The notes beneath the pieces are model-generated. The model worked only from the letters and a program-made list of their open reading frames with translations, was not told the DNA's origin and did not search any database. The position numbers were made by a program, and so were the translations under genes. Positions 32,500 through 43,974 of a stretch of 64,000 bases of DNA are shown piece after piece. Positions within the stretch are counted from its first letter, which is position 1, and each line of letters starts with the position of its first letter. The stretch covers positions 59,490,003-59,554,002 of the forward strand of contig NC_080164.1 in the NCBI RefSeq assembly GCF_950295315.1, given 5' to 3'. The DNA comes from Erinaceus europaeus (Eukaryota > Chordata > Mammalia > Eulipotyphla > Erinaceidae).

Positions 32500-32728
32500 A
32501 GCTATTAAACTTCAGCAAAAATTGTATAGTCAAGGCCCCTGAGCTAAAATCTCTATTCCGATCTGCTCCGTTGTTACTTTTTTGGCTCCTGTTTATTAAA
32601 CATGTTGTCCAACTTTATATCTTATCATCTTTCAGCCACCAAGTTGCAGATGCTATGATTCCATCCTGACTATTCTGGGAAGATGACCTCACCAAAGTGT
32701 TCTGGAAGCTCACCTTACACCCCCACAA
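32500..32728 (+). mobile_element. L1 3' UTR copy (type B), first part
   Basis: CCACCAAGTTGCAGATGCTA, CCATCCTGACTATTCTGGGA, GATGACCTCACCAAAGTGTT. Continues at 33178 after an antisense L1 insert. Confidence 0.75.
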
Positions 32729-33177
32729 CTAGTGATTTAATATTAATTTACTAATCATAAGAAAGAAGAGGTACAACTCTGCACCATTCCCATCACCAGA
32801 AGTTCTGAATCCCCAGTCTTTCGATTGTAAGCTACAGCAGTTCTCCCAAGGCTGCAGATGTGGTTTAACTATTATTTCTACAGCTCTCTGTTTATATTTG
32901 TATATACTTGCCCCCTTTTTTAAGGTTCCATTTCCTCTTCCTTTCCAAGTCACACATACACATTACTACATCCCATGTCTTTCCCCTTTTCTGCTTCTCC
33001 TTCCTGGTCCTGATGGAGTTGGAGTTCAGAGCTTTCTGGTCATCTTCCCTCTATCAGTTCTCCCCTACTGGGACTATGGTTCAAAATTCTTTTTGGGGTG
33101 CAGAAGGTGAGAGTTCTGACTTCTGCAATTGCTTCTCTGCTGGACATGGGCTTTGGCAGACCCATCCATTGTTCTGC
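32729..33177 (-). mobile_element. Antisense L1 3' UTR copy (type B) nested in a sense copy
   Basis: Antisense match to 16832-17538: GATTTAATATTAATTTACTA, CCAGAAGTTCTGAATCCCCA, GATGGAGTTGGAGTTCAGAG, GCAATTGCTTCTCTGCTGGA. It begins and ends exactly where the sense copy breaks. Confidence 0.78.
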
Positions 33178-33720
33178 TGGGGGTATGGATCCACCTGCCA
33201 AAGCCTATGTTTAGCAGAGAAGCAGTTACAGAAGCCAGAACTCCCCCACCTTCTGCACCCCACAAAGAATTTTGTTCCAGGAGGCCAGGAGGTGGTGCAC
33301 CTGGTTGAATGCACATGTTATACAATGTGTAAGGATCTAATTGAGCCCTTGGTCCCCACTTGCAGGGGAAAAGTTTTGCAGGTGGTGAAGCAGGTTTGCA
33401 GGTGTCTCTCAGTCTTTCTCCCTCTCTGTCACCCCCCCTCAATTTCTGGCTGTCTCCAATAATAAATAAAATTTAAAAAAAAAAGAATTTTGGTCCATAC
33501 TGCCAGAGTGGGAGAAATGTTAGGGGGAGATGACCAGAGCACTTTGAACTCTAATTCCATCAGGACCCCTGAAAAATCAAGGGAAAAAAAATAATAAAGA
33601 CACTCAGAAGTAGTAGGCATGACTTAGAAAGGAAGAGAAGGCAGGCCCATTGGGAAATAAAGGAGCAAATATATATAAATATAGATAGTTATAGAAATAA
33701 TAGTCAGCCCACACCACTTG
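33178..33720 (+). mobile_element. L1 3' UTR copy (type B), second part, carrying a SINE
   Basis: GTATGGATCCACCTGCCAAA, TAGCAGAGAAGCAGTTACAG, then after the SINE TTTTGGTCCATACTGCCAGA and CTCTAATTCCATCAGGACCC, as in 12500-12600. Confidence 0.78.
33280..33481 (+). mobile_element. tRNA-derived SINE, GGTGGTGCAC subtype
   Basis: CCAGGAGGTGGTGCACCTGG head, TGAGCCCTTGGTCCCCAC B-box region, GGTGGTGAAGCAGGTTTGCA body, A-rich tail. Target duplication AAAGAATTTTG(T/G)TCCA at 33264-33279 and 33482-33497. Confidence 0.92.
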
Positions 33721-33906
33721 GGTAATTTATATTGATAATCTGCTTCTTAAAATGATCCCACCTACTTTATAAAACCAATGAGGAAAATGAGCCCAAGAAA
33801 ATAATAGGGGCCAGTAGTAGGGTGAATAGTTGCCTTTTCCACACATTTAGGCTCTCCTAACATATCAGCAATGTTGAACATCTTCCAAAAGAAAAATAAC
33901 TGTAGG

Positions 33907-33919
33907 ATTATATAATTCA
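33907..33919 (+). repeat. Target duplication of SINE 33920-34220, left
   Basis: ATTATATAATTCA, identical at 34221-34233. Confidence 0.9.
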
Positions 33920-34220
33920 GGGAGTCGGGCGGTAGCGCAGCGGGTTAAGTGCACGTGGCACAAAGCACAGGGACCACCATAAAGATCCTGGTTTGGGCCC
34001 CCGGATCCCCACCTGCAGGGGAGTCGCTTCACAAGCAAGCGATAAAGCAGGTCTGCAGGTGTCTATCTTTCTCTCGCCCTGTCTTCCCCTCCTCTCTCCA
34101 TTTCTCTCTGTCCTATCCAACAACGACGACATCAATAGGTACAACAATAATAACTACAACAATAAAACAATAAGGGCAACAAAAGGGAATAAGTAAAATT
34201 TTTAAAAAACTTAAAAAAGA
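33920..34220 (+). mobile_element. Young full-length tRNA-derived SINE (GTAGCGCAGCGGG family)
   Basis: Best-preserved copy in the window. GTCGGGCGGTAGCGCAGCGG contains a good Pol III A-box; the B-box region is weaker (GGTTTGGGCCC). Body CACCTGCAGGGGAGTCGCTT, tail region CCAACAACGACGACATCAAT and (CAATAA)-type repeats to AAAGGGAATAAGTAAA. Perfect 13-bp target duplication. Confidence 0.95.
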
Positions 34221-34465
34221 ATTATATAATTCAAATTTAAATAATTTCCTTTTTGTGAAAGACATGTAATTAGTTACAGAAATTTGACTGTAATAAATTT
34301 GGTCAAATAGTTATTTAAGATGAATATTTATTTAATCCTTCTTGCTTTAAATTTATCAGAGAGATTGGAATGGAAAAGTTAACAAAATCACTGAGTATGA
34401 ACATAATATTGTCATTTTTTCTTGTGGCACTATTTAGATTTATATAATGTAAATCTGCTTTTTAG

Positions 34466-34785
34466 AGGACCAGGCAGTAGCACAGTGGGTTAAGAGCACA
34501 TGGCACAAAACACAAGGATGGGCGTAAGGATCCCAGTCAAGCTCGGGCTCCCCACCTGCAGGGGGTTTGCTTTACAAGTGGTGAAGCAGGTCTGCAGATG
34601 TCTATCTTTCTCTCCCCCTCTCTGTCTTTCCCTCCTCTCTCCATTTCTCTCTGTCCCATCCAACAACAATAAACAAGGGCAACAAAAATGGGGGGGGGGG
34701 GAATGGCTTCCAGGAACAGTGGGTTCACAGTGCAGGCACTGATCCCCAGCAATAACCTTGGAGGCAAAAAAACCCCAAAAAAACT
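34466..34785 (+). mobile_element. tRNA-derived SINE with additional 3' domain
   Basis: CAGTAGCACAGTGGGTTAAG head and the usual body, then a G-run and a 3' domain (GGCTTCCAGGAACAGTGGGT, GTGCAGGCACTGATCCCCAG, CAATAACCTTGGAGGC) before the A-rich end. The same 3' domain is in 36563-36828, 52254-52720 and 63668-63990. Confidence 0.9.
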
Positions 34786-34893
34786 GATGCATTTGGTAAC
34801 CTTTCTCATGGTTGAAGGCATGATAGTACTTTCTCTTAAGGAATTAAAACTTTTTCTGAGTGGATTTCTGACTTCCATGGAAATGTATATTGA

Positions 34894-35043
34894 GTGGTCT
34901 GGGAGGTAGTATAGTGGATAAAGCACTGGGCTCTCAAACATGAAGTCATGAGTTTGATCCCCAGAAGCACATGTACCAGAGTAGATGTCTGGTTCTTTCT
35001 GTCTCTCTTATCTTTCTCATTAATAAATAAAATCTTAAAAGAA
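34894..35043 (+). mobile_element. Short (150 bp) tRNA-derived SINE, TGGATAAAGCAC family
   Basis: The first ~72 bases read like a tRNA: GGTAGTATAGTGGATAAAGC (A-box side) and ATGAGTTTGATCCCC (B-box), then AGCACATGTACCAGAGTAGA, TCTGGTTCTTTCTGTCTC and an AATAAATAAAATC end. Target duplication GAAATGTATATTGA at 34880-34893 and 35044-35057 is perfect, so it is a young insertion. Confidence 0.88.
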
Positions 35044-35057
35044 GAAATGTATATTGA

Positions 35058-35449
35058 AAGTTGTAATAGTTTATAGGGCCAAATTTTAGGCAAAGTTAGT
35101 CTAAACTGAAGAATGTGAAAGACAAGTAAATACTGCAAATATTATAGTAAGTCATATAAATTAGGTTATCCTGTAAACTGATTTTATGAACTTAATTCCT
35201 AGAATATCTATTTAATGCCTTCCCAGATTTTAATGCTGAATAGTTTGAGTTATGTGCCTAAATTTTTCTCCATTTTCCAGCAGAATAGTAACTGCCTCAT
35301 TTCTTTAATTCTGAAAACTATCATGAAAAGAAAAATCTCAAGAGATCAAATAACACAATGTTCTAATTTATAGGGGATAAAATCTAGTCAAGAGTCCATA
35401 CTTTGCTATAACTGGGTTCAAGAACATTATATTTTGTATAGTTGGGATT
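35058..35449. other. Unique interval
   Basis: AT-rich non-coding DNA, nothing recognised. Confidence 0.5.
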
Positions 35450-35605
35450 ACATAGTCATTGGCCAACCATGGCTTATGGACCACATACAACTTACCTCCT
35501 TTTGAAAACAAAGTCTTCTTGGAACTCTATATGCTTATTTATGCACATACTGTCTATGGTGTGGTATTATTTGCTGAGGGCCATTTGGATATGTGTAGCA
35601 TCATT
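35450..35605. mobile_element. Ancient hAT-type DNA transposon relic
   Basis: TTGGCCAACCATGGCTTATGG, AGTCTTCTTGGAACTCTATA and CATACTGTCTATGGTG fit the familiar mammalian repeat around 'GGCC...TATTGGAACACAGCC...TATTGTCTATGGCTG'. Diverged; subfamily not assigned. Confidence 0.55.
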
Positions 35606-35624
35606 CATGGGTGTTACAAAGCTA

Positions 35625-36267
35625 CTCTCTTCCCTGATCCAGCTTTCTGATCCTTTTTCCAGCCATAACATCATTTCCCCAGACAATAACTTAAATCCAC
35701 CTGCATATCAGATTTCAGGCTCAGAGAAAACAAACAAACAACAACAACAACAAAAACCTAGTATAGCCATAGGCCCTTTGGAATATAACTAAAATATGTC
35801 TACTAGCTATCTACAAAACGGAGGACCCCCCCAACCCCTCAACTGCATTTTTCCAGCCTTTAGGTTCATGATTAATCAACAATTTGATTGGCTTTGTATG
35901 CTAACTCTCTTTTCAGCCACCAGGTTCCAGATGCTACCATGATGCCAATCAGACTTTCCTGGATAGACAACCCCACCAATGTGTCCTGGGGCTCAGATTC
36001 CCCAGAACCCTGCCCCACTAGGGAAAGAGAGAGAGAGGCTGGGAGTATGGATTGACCTGTCAATGCCCATGCTCAGTGGGGAAGCAATTACAGAAGCCAG
36101 ACCTTCCACCTTCTGTATCCCAGAATGACCTTGGGTCCATCCTCCCAGAGGATTAAAGAATAGGAAAGCTATCAAGGGAGGGGATGGGATATAGAGTTCT
36201 GATGGTGGGAATTGTGTGGAGTTGTACCCTTCTTATCCTATGGTTTTGTCAGTGTTTCCTTTTTATA
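35625..36267 (+). mobile_element. L1 3' UTR copy, type A
   Basis: CCCTGATCCAGCTTTCTGAT, CACCAGGTTCCAGATGCTAC, CCAATGTGTCCTGGGGCTCA, GGAAAGCTATCAAGGGAGGGG, TTATCCTATGGTTTTGTCAG. 5' truncated, tail expanded into a microsatellite. Confidence 0.85.
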
Positions 36268-36293
36268 AATAAAGAAAGGAAGGAAGGAAGGAA

Positions 36294-36324
<31 letters not shown>

Positions 36325-36335
36325 GAAAGAAAAGA
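36268..36335 (+). repeat. (GGAA)n/(GAAA)n microsatellite in an L1 tail
   Basis: AAGGAAGGAAGG passing into AAGAAAGAAAG, grown from the L1 A-rich tail. Confidence 0.9.
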
Positions 36336-36562
36336 ACTTTAAAGAAAATCATCAGTTTAAAATTACCACTTAATGTTGCTGTGAATAGAGCTGTGCTTGC
36401 CTTGGTATAGCCAGATCAAATAGTAAGACCCTTGAGTAGGAGGTTCACCATATAAAGGCAGAATTAGTAGCTGTGAACAGAGAACATATGACCTGAAAAG
36501 CCTAAAATATTAATAGACTCTTAACAGATAAGGTTTGCCAAATATTATCAAATATTGTATAT

Positions 36563-36828
36563 AAGTATTATTATTTTACCTGCAGGGTTATTGCTGGGGC
36601 TCGGTGCCTGCACTGTGAATCCACTAATCATGGTGGTCATCTTTTTTCCATTAGTTCTTGTTGTTGCAGTTATTGTTGTTCTTGTTGCTGATGTTGTTGT
36701 TAGACCTGCTTTACTGCATGTGAAGCGACTCCCTTGCAGGTGGGGAGCCGGGGCTTAAACCAGGATCCTTGCGCTGGTCCTTGTGCTTTGTACTAGTGCG
36801 CTTAACCTGGTGCTATATTGATGGCTCC
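36563..36828 (-). mobile_element. tRNA-derived SINE with 3' domain and internal deletion, antisense
   Basis: Antisense 3' domain (TTATTGCTGGGGCTCGGTGC), (TTG)n region, then directly CTGCTTTACTGCATGTGAAG, AGGTGGGGAGCCGGGGCTTA and head GTGCGCTTAACCTGGTGCTA. The GGACAGAGAGAAATGG segment is missing. Imperfect target duplication CAAATATTGTATAT / CAAATACTATATAT. Confidence 0.85.
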
Positions 36829-36839
36829 CAAATACTATA

Positions 36840-37688
36840 TATTACTGATATTAATATTTCACTATATGCCTTTCCTGAATGAAGTAATTCTGAGGAAATT
36901 GGAGAAATGTGATTTTGTCTGATAGAGAGAAAATACAACTTTGGTAGTTGGAATTTGAGTTCTCTATTTCTGATTTTTCTTTCTGTCATTTTAGGAAGGT
37001 CATGTCACTGCTCTGATTCTTGGTATCCTCAGATGTAATAAAAGGAAGTTGATCATGTGATTTCTAAAGAGTCTGTTCTCTCCTCCTCCCTTTCCCTCTT
37101 TCCCTTTTACATAAAAGTACTTAGGCCTTGACAGGAGAAGACATGAAGGCACTGTAGTTAAGACATATTTATAGGTAAAGGAAGAAAATAGACTGACCTT
37201 GATACTTGTTCTAAGAGGAACAGTTAGAGAATACAGACAATTGGGTCTTCTGTCTGGGTAGGAAGTATAGAAACAGTTGTGTGAGATGATAGATTTATGT
37301 TGGAGACTAAGGACTTATATCCTTAGTCTAGATTAAAATCTGTAATTTTTTGTTTTATGGGTAAAAGTGAAAATGCTAGAGATTTCTTTGTATGCTATTG
37401 TATACAAAGGAAGTACAAATTTAGGACTATTTATTGTTGTTGCCAATACCCATTGATTCCTTCAGAGTTTATTAGAGATGTATACAAGATATATTGCTTT
37501 CTATTCATCTCATAGGGTTGAATCATGATGAACATTTATCCTATCTACTTTCCTCAATTTTTTAGTTTGTTGTTGTGTATATTATTTAGCCTGTGTAGGA
37601 ATGTTTAGATAAGTAAGTTGTATCTATACAGTTATTTTTTCCTTTACTTCTCATTATTATTTAAATTAAGGAAGATTTTTGCTATTGC
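36840..37688. other. Unique interval
   Basis: Non-coding, nothing recognised. Confidence 0.5.
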
Positions 37689-37703
37689 AGTACTTTTATT
37701 CTT
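37689..37703 (+). repeat. Target duplication of L1 copy 37704-38206, left
   Basis: AGTACTTTTATTCTT, identical at 38207-38221. Confidence 0.9.
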
Positions 37704-38206
37704 TTTAAAATTTATCTGTAAAATGAAAAATATTGACAAGACCATAGGATAAGAGGGGTACAATTCTACACAATTCCCACCACCAGAATTCCGTATCCCA
37801 TCTCTCCTCCCCCCACCCCTTGAAAGCTTTCCTATTCTTTGTCTTTCTGGGAGTATGGACCCAGGATCATTATGGGGTGCAGAAGGTGGAAGGTCTGGCT
37901 TCTGTAATTGCTTCTCTGCTGAACATGAGTATTGGCAGGTTTTTTTTATACTCCCAGTCTGTCCCAATTTTTCTCTATTAGGGCAGGGCTCTGGAGAGGT
38001 GGGGCTCCAGCGTACATTGGCAAGGTCGTCTGCTTGGGGGAAGTCAGGGTGGCATGGTGGCAGCATCTGCAACTTGGTGCTTGAAAAAGCATTTAGATAT
38101 AAAGAAGAACAAACTGTTTAATAATCAGGAGGCTAATGGCAATAATATAGCAGATAAGATTTGGGGTCTACATTTTAGAAAAAGCTAGTAGGTTTATTTT
38201 AGGTAT
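37704..38206 (-). mobile_element. Young 5'-truncated L1 (3' UTR only), type A
   Basis: Antisense: TATTGACAAGACCATAGGAT, CACACAATTCCCACCACCAG, GGTCTGGCTTCTGTAATTGC, GCTCCAGCGTACATTGGCAA. Perfect 15-bp target duplication shows a single complete insertion event of 503 bp. Confidence 0.92.
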
Positions 38207-38221
38207 AGTACTTTTATTCTT

Positions 38222-38689
38222 GATTTAAAGTTCATGGTAGTTTATTTAGTTGTTAGAAATAAATAAATACAATTTTTTATGAAAAGTCTGACTAAACCAC
38301 TGAAATGGAATGGCGGTAGCTATTTGAGATATATTCAGCATCAAGCAACATACTTAATTAATGGAAAGTCTTGAAACTATGATAGAGAGAGACCTGTCTT
38401 GGTTGGTCTTCAGAACATTCATTAATCTAGTGAAACCTGTGTTCTATATACATGGGGGAAAACTACACCTGTGTGTGCCATTTGAATATTCTCTTATTAT
38501 AGTCACTTAAAAATAAAGAAGAGACGTCTTAGTCCAATGAGTAATTTTTATATAGAATCTCAACTTGTCTGAAAATATATAGCAGAAGGCATAAAAATAT
38601 TATTTTTAGAAACATTAAGCACTGACACAGTTTGTAGACCTGTGTTTCACAAATGAAGAAGACATTTTATGAAGAAAAGGGGGCTAGAA
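38222..38689. other. Unique interval
   Basis: Non-coding, no repeat recognised. Confidence 0.5.
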
Positions 38690-38800
38690 AATAGCTCACT
38701 TGAGCTTTGCTATGTATAGGACTGAGGTTTGAGCCTAGCCCCCATTGCACTGAAGGAAGAAGACTTAATGAAATGATTTCTTTTACTCTTTCTATTTTAG
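38690..38800 (+). mobile_element. Diverged SINE fragment
   Basis: GGGCTAGAAAATAGCTCACT head and GAGGTTTGAGCCTAGCCCCC B-box. Same old group as 10275-10450. Confidence 0.6.
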
Positions 38801-41024
38801 GGGCAGGAGGAAGGGTGGTATCCAGAGGAGAAGGGAGAAGAATAAAAGCAATTTTGGGTCACAAGTGATTCTGATTCTACAATACTTCGAAGTCCACACT
38901 AATAAATAATAAAGAATGAATATATATTTTTACTTCATTTATAATTTGTTTGGGGATGGGTAACATGCATTTCTAGATAGGATATATGACACACAGAAGA
39001 AATTATCTCAGGTATCCTGGAAGCTGGATTTATCCCCTGATCCCTGAAGACAGCATAATATGCCAATACCTAAATACTCTTACCAATCTGGATATCATTT
39101 GAGAAATAAATGTATGTGCATGTGTTTACAGCAGAAATGCTTCTTAAGTTTTTCTTAATGAAAGAATTTCTGACTGAGTCTTTAAAACAATTTCCTAATG
39201 TTCAAAGAAAGTCTTGGAATCCTTGAAAAAAATAGTTTTTTTTTTTTGTTACAGTGTTTACTTTCTTTTGGTTTAGGAGACTGAGAACAATATGCATTGA
39301 AATAAATTTGCTATTTTATTTACATAATGACTTTAAAAATCTTTATCTGGAATTTAAGAATGTTTGGGGTAATTGTGTAGAATTTATGGAAGCTAGAGTT
39401 AATTGAATTAATTGAACATTCAATTAAATATCTCATGCCAGTTAGAAAGCGTCTTAACAATTATTCAAATAAGACTCTAGACCAGTTAATATGATACGAC
39501 TGTAGTTGAATAGGATGAAGAGAAAGTGCAGAGAAAACAACATTTTGTGATATGATGGTTACACATATACTAACACACTGCACTAATTTTCCTTTTGACT
39601 TCTGATGATGATAATGCCAATTAGAAAAGTAAATAGATAAATGTATCACCGATGAATAAGAACACAGATGTTGAGTGTTTAAGGATTCTTGAATAACATT
39701 TCATTTCATAGACAGAACTAGGTTCTGCCATTGAGATAAGATGTGGAAAAGTTTAGTGAACTCTCCTTGTCTGAATCAGATGATTGTGCCATCTACAGTC
39801 AGAGACCAAATTCTAGGCCATGAAATGATAGATGTAAAGAACAAACTTCTTTTCCCTTTTGTCTTCTCACTTCTACTTTGAACATTTCTTACTATTTCCT
39901 GTCACTCTAAAAATCATGAGAATTGGAATACATACCAGAAAAGGAAATCCTGTTCTGTTCTACTGAGTCACTACCATCCAAGATCTCATCCCACAACAAT
40001 TTTGGAATGCAGCTATGCTCACCACTATACCACCAACACCTTCCACAACAATTTTGAATCTAAGGAATGATCTGAGCTCTGCCTATAATAGTGATGAAAA
40101 GCGATTTCCCCCCATTCATCCTTCTTCTTCAGCTGGTGGAAGAACAAAAATTATGGAGTCATAAAGCTCATCTGGATTTTGAATCCATCTTGGAGTAAAC
40201 TGTTATTCTTGGATGAGCCCCAGGGACTGCTGCTTAATTTCTCAGTAAATTTTCCCTTCTTAGCCTATGTATATACATGGCTCCCTCTGTAGTTCCCTTA
40301 TGAAAATGTACTGTTTTCACAGTACAAAGGCAGGAGAAAAAAGTCATTTTTTTTGTAAATATTCTTTTGGTAGAATAGAAATCAATGTAGTTAGAGCTAA
40401 CAAGCAGATGGATGTATTTGAATGCCATTATCTTCTGTACAGGGATATTGTCTATATCATGCAAAATTCAGAAGTTTGAGTTGCTTTAGTGAAGGAAAGA
40501 TGGAAGTGAAAAAAAATAGCAAGAAAAACATGATCAGACTTAGAATCCCAGAGGGGGGTCCTATTGCATCATTTAGCAGGAGAATGAGCAATGCAGGAGA
40601 AGCAGTGATGGTAGAGGCACTGTGTGTGCTCCTTATGGCATTCTTGGCTTCAGGTCTCACTCAAACCCCACAACTGTAGGTGGGAACTCCTGGGCCTACT
40701 AAAGCATCACACCGTGACATTTTTATCATCCGTCTAAGAAAAGAAAATAAATTTGCTAACAGAATAGAGCTGGCATGCTCATACTACCTCGTCACATTCC
40801 AGATACCTCTTGGTCTGGTCTGAGCTAGAGGAAAACCTAACTTTTCTGGCCAGAAAGTGTGTAATGGACACAAAGTCAAATGAGTTTCCTGAGTAAGGAA
40901 TATGTATGTTTTTTTATTGGAGATTTGAAAACTGAAAACACTTGGACTATAGGGGAATGTGACCTCAATTTTTTTTTCTTTCTAGGTCAAGGATATATTA
41001 ACGTGGGCTAAATAGATTTGAAAG

Positions 41025-41059
<35 letters not shown>

Positions 41060-41698
41060 CATAAAAGAGAAAAAAGAATACAAACAGACCCTGTATTAAA
41101 TATGAAAAAAACATACACACCACAATTTAGAGTTTCTATCACATGATGATTGAACTAGAAATCATATAAAAGGTGACATACACCAAATTATTTAAACTTG
41201 TCTTATTTCTTTCTTCTTGGAATATATTCTTTGTCATTTTTTAGACCTGAATTTCCCTTTTCCCATAAAGCATCATCTGCTCTTTGAAATATGACTCTTC
41301 TACAAAAACACATTTCAAGTTTTGTTATTTTAGGTGGAGTTTTCTGGTAATGTTTCTTTACTGAATGCTAAGTATGCTGATTTGAAGCATGCAATTTTTA
41401 TAGAGCAGACATAGACTTTGAATGTTGTATGTCCTTAATCATGCTATGAGTCACTTGAGGTTAGTTAGTGACTCCAACTTCTAACTGCTCTAAACAGATT
41501 AAACAACCAAAAAACTATAATGTATTGGTAATATGGTGAAGAATGGCCTAAGTCATATTTTTCAGAATTAAATTGTAAGCATGATGACCTGAATTATTTA
41601 GAAAACATAGTATAACAATAGTACAGGACTTCACATAAATACTTTCCCTAATCTTAACAAGAATTGTCTAAAGTTAAAAAAAAATGTTTTTTTTTCCC
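38801..41698. other. Longest repeat-poor stretch, non-coding
   Basis: Apart from the TG repeat at 41026-41056, I recognise no mobile element or gene. Short frames in 40230-40680 lack splice-site or codon-usage support. Confidence 0.45.
41026..41056 (+). repeat. (TG)n microsatellite
   Basis: About fifteen uninterrupted TG units followed by TATAC. Confidence 0.92.
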
Positions 41699-41713
41699 TC
41701 TGGGCTTATTCTT

Positions 41714-41844
41714 TTTTTTTTTTTTTTTTACCAGACCACTCACTGCGCAGCTCTGGCTTATGGTGGTGTGGGGATTGAACTTGGGACTTGGGAGCCTCAG
41801 GCATGAAAGCCTCTTTGCATAACCATTATGCTATACCCCACCCT
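41714..41844 (-). mobile_element. Short tRNA-derived SINE, antisense
   Basis: T-run, ACCAGACCACTCACTGCGCA, GCTCTGGCTTATGGTGGTGT, antisense B-box GATTGAACTTGGG and antisense A-box GCATAACCATTATGCTATAC. Target duplication TCTGGGCTTATTCTT (41699-41713) and TCTGGGTTTATTCTT (41845-41859). Confidence 0.9.
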
Positions 41845-42164
41845 TCTGGGTTTATTCTTACTTAATAAATATGTTATAAGTAAATCAAGTTTCTCTAGGA
41901 AAAATAATCTATCACTGACAGGCTGATGTAAACATCCTCAGAGGAAATTTCATGTACAGACCATATATGTTACAAATATATACAGAAAACACATACATAT
42001 AACTATAATATAGCAAATACTAACTAAAACAGGAATTCTTAAATCAATTGTTTCTATTGCACTTATGTCATAGGCATTATATGAATAAGGTATGCTTTGG
42101 GGGAAATTATTTTATATTTATCTTGTAGGATTCAGGATTTAATTAATTTACTAATTAATAAATT

Positions 42165-42282
42165 AATTTTACCAGAGCACTGATCAGCTCTGGCTTCATT
42201 TGGTGCTGGAGATTGAACCTGGGAGCTCTGAGCTTCAGGCATGAAATTAATTTGCATAACAATGTTGCTTCCCAGTCCCTAG
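42165..42282 (-). mobile_element. Short tRNA-derived SINE, antisense, older copy
   Basis: ACCAGAGCACTGATCAGCTC, antisense B-box GATTGAACCTGGG and GCATAACAATGTTGCTTCCC. Same family as 41714-41844. Confidence 0.8.
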
Positions 42283-43974
42283 ATGTATCTTATAACTAGA
42301 GCAGGGTGGGCAGAGGGAAACACTAACATTTTCTAGTAGAAAACATTTTCAATATGTAGATTCTAATCTTAGTACTTTTCTCCAACACTATTAGTACTCC
42401 TTTCCTTCTCAGTCTTGAAATTTTTCTCACGTTTATCTGACACCTTCTGTTTTCTTTGTTTTTTTTTCATAGTCCATTCTCCTTTAACCAGTAATGGCCA
42501 TAAAAATCTATTGGACATAATTATTTTAAAGTTTTATTTAAATCATGTGCAATTTAAAAATCATTATGCTACATCAGAGAGATTTTTATCATTCCTACTT
42601 TAATTGTAATGCCTTTTTGCCTGCATATTTCACTAGCAATGTGTTATCACAAATTCATTTCATTGTAATATTAATATTTTGAATAGAGTTAATTTTTAAA
42701 CTCTAAATGATGCATCAGGAAAAGTGATGAAAGATTTTTTTCCTTATTAAAGACATGACTATTTCTATTAAAACAACAATAACAACAGGTACAAATGAGG
42801 CTGGTAGTCAGATTATTTTATGGAGTTATGTTTTTCAATTTTGGTGGGCAAAGTACTACATATAACCCCCTATGAAAATTCAGGAGACAATATTTGAAAA
42901 GTTACATAGCTGAAAGCAGGTTTTTTTTTTTCCAGATACTAACTGTATGGAAGTATCCAAGTTAGCAAATGGAAAGTACCAGAAGACAAATCACTTTGAA
43001 CTATGTAAGTCAATGAGTTCTTTTAGAAAGCAAGAGTACATATTACACACGAGTAAACGTATCTTGAATTTAGTAACAAGCATTTGTGAGTTGTTTTGCA
43101 AAATAAGGCATTTAATATTTATTTTCTGATTTATTGATGTGAATATCCTAATGACTGTCTTTAAAATTGTCCTGGTGTATTGCATAGGGTACAGAGTACA
43201 AATACAACCTCTGATGTTCTTGACAAGAGGTAGGAAATAATGAGATTAAGAATACTGGACGATTGTTGAGATGGTAACAGATGGCATCTGAATATAAGAT
43301 CTATAAAAACATGTCATCATATTTGTTATAGTTTTTAAAGAATTCTGATTTTGTGGTTTGCATGATTGGTAGTGAGACAGAATTTCATTGTTTTGTCTGA
43401 GAGGGCAATGTCTATGTTGTATCCAGGATTCCTAATATAGGAAACTACTTCGATAAATGCCTTTTTTTGGTTTTTTTTTTTTTTTGGAGATATAACTCTA
43501 ACAATAAAGAAGGGGTGATTGTCCCTGCTCTGAATATTACTTAAACATTAAAATAATATACAGTATATATAGAGTTTGGATCAGGAGCCTACTTAAGTAT
43601 GGTATTTTAAAATTTCAATTACTATATTATAAATTATGGAGACTATCTTGGCAGTAACTTGCCAATCATCCAGTAATCAGAATGACAGCTTTCACTCCAA
43701 AGACTTGTAAGCATTTTTATTCTGCCTATTCTTACAATTATGAATAAATTAAAATTCAATATAATAGAACTGATTATAATAGAAATATTATTATCAGTTG
43801 AGAAAGCTGCCAGCTTTTACCAAATACCTATCTTTCATGACAAAGTCAGAATTTATTAACATATATATATGAAATTTGACCTGATTTTACTGTTTTCCAG
43901 AGGCTAGAGGAAGGTTAGAAAGGAAGTTATGGGATTAGAAAAAATATTTAATCTAAGTTGTAAAGGAGCTTGGA
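42283..43974. other. Unique interval
   Basis: AT-rich non-coding DNA. T-run at 43461-43486 without a recognisable element. No gene supported. Confidence 0.45.

Noticed and set aside
32908..33462. 184-codon plus-strand ORF
   Set aside because: It lies across antisense L1 3' UTR, the junction and a SINE; no related frame is conserved in other copies.
33920..34000. tRNA gene with A- and B-boxes
   Set aside because: The tRNA-like head belongs to a repeated SINE with a body, A-rich tail and target duplication.
34894..34966. True tRNA gene (Glu-like loop)
   Set aside because: It continues into a SINE body and tail with a perfect 14-bp duplication; the cloverleaf is imperfect.
36700..36828. Independent GC-rich gene fragment
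   Set aside because: Matches the antisense head of the dominant SINE family.
40230..40680. Cluster of overlapping ORFs of 67-85 codons on both strands
   Set aside because: No similarity I recognise, no splice-site or codon-usage support; expected by chance at this length.
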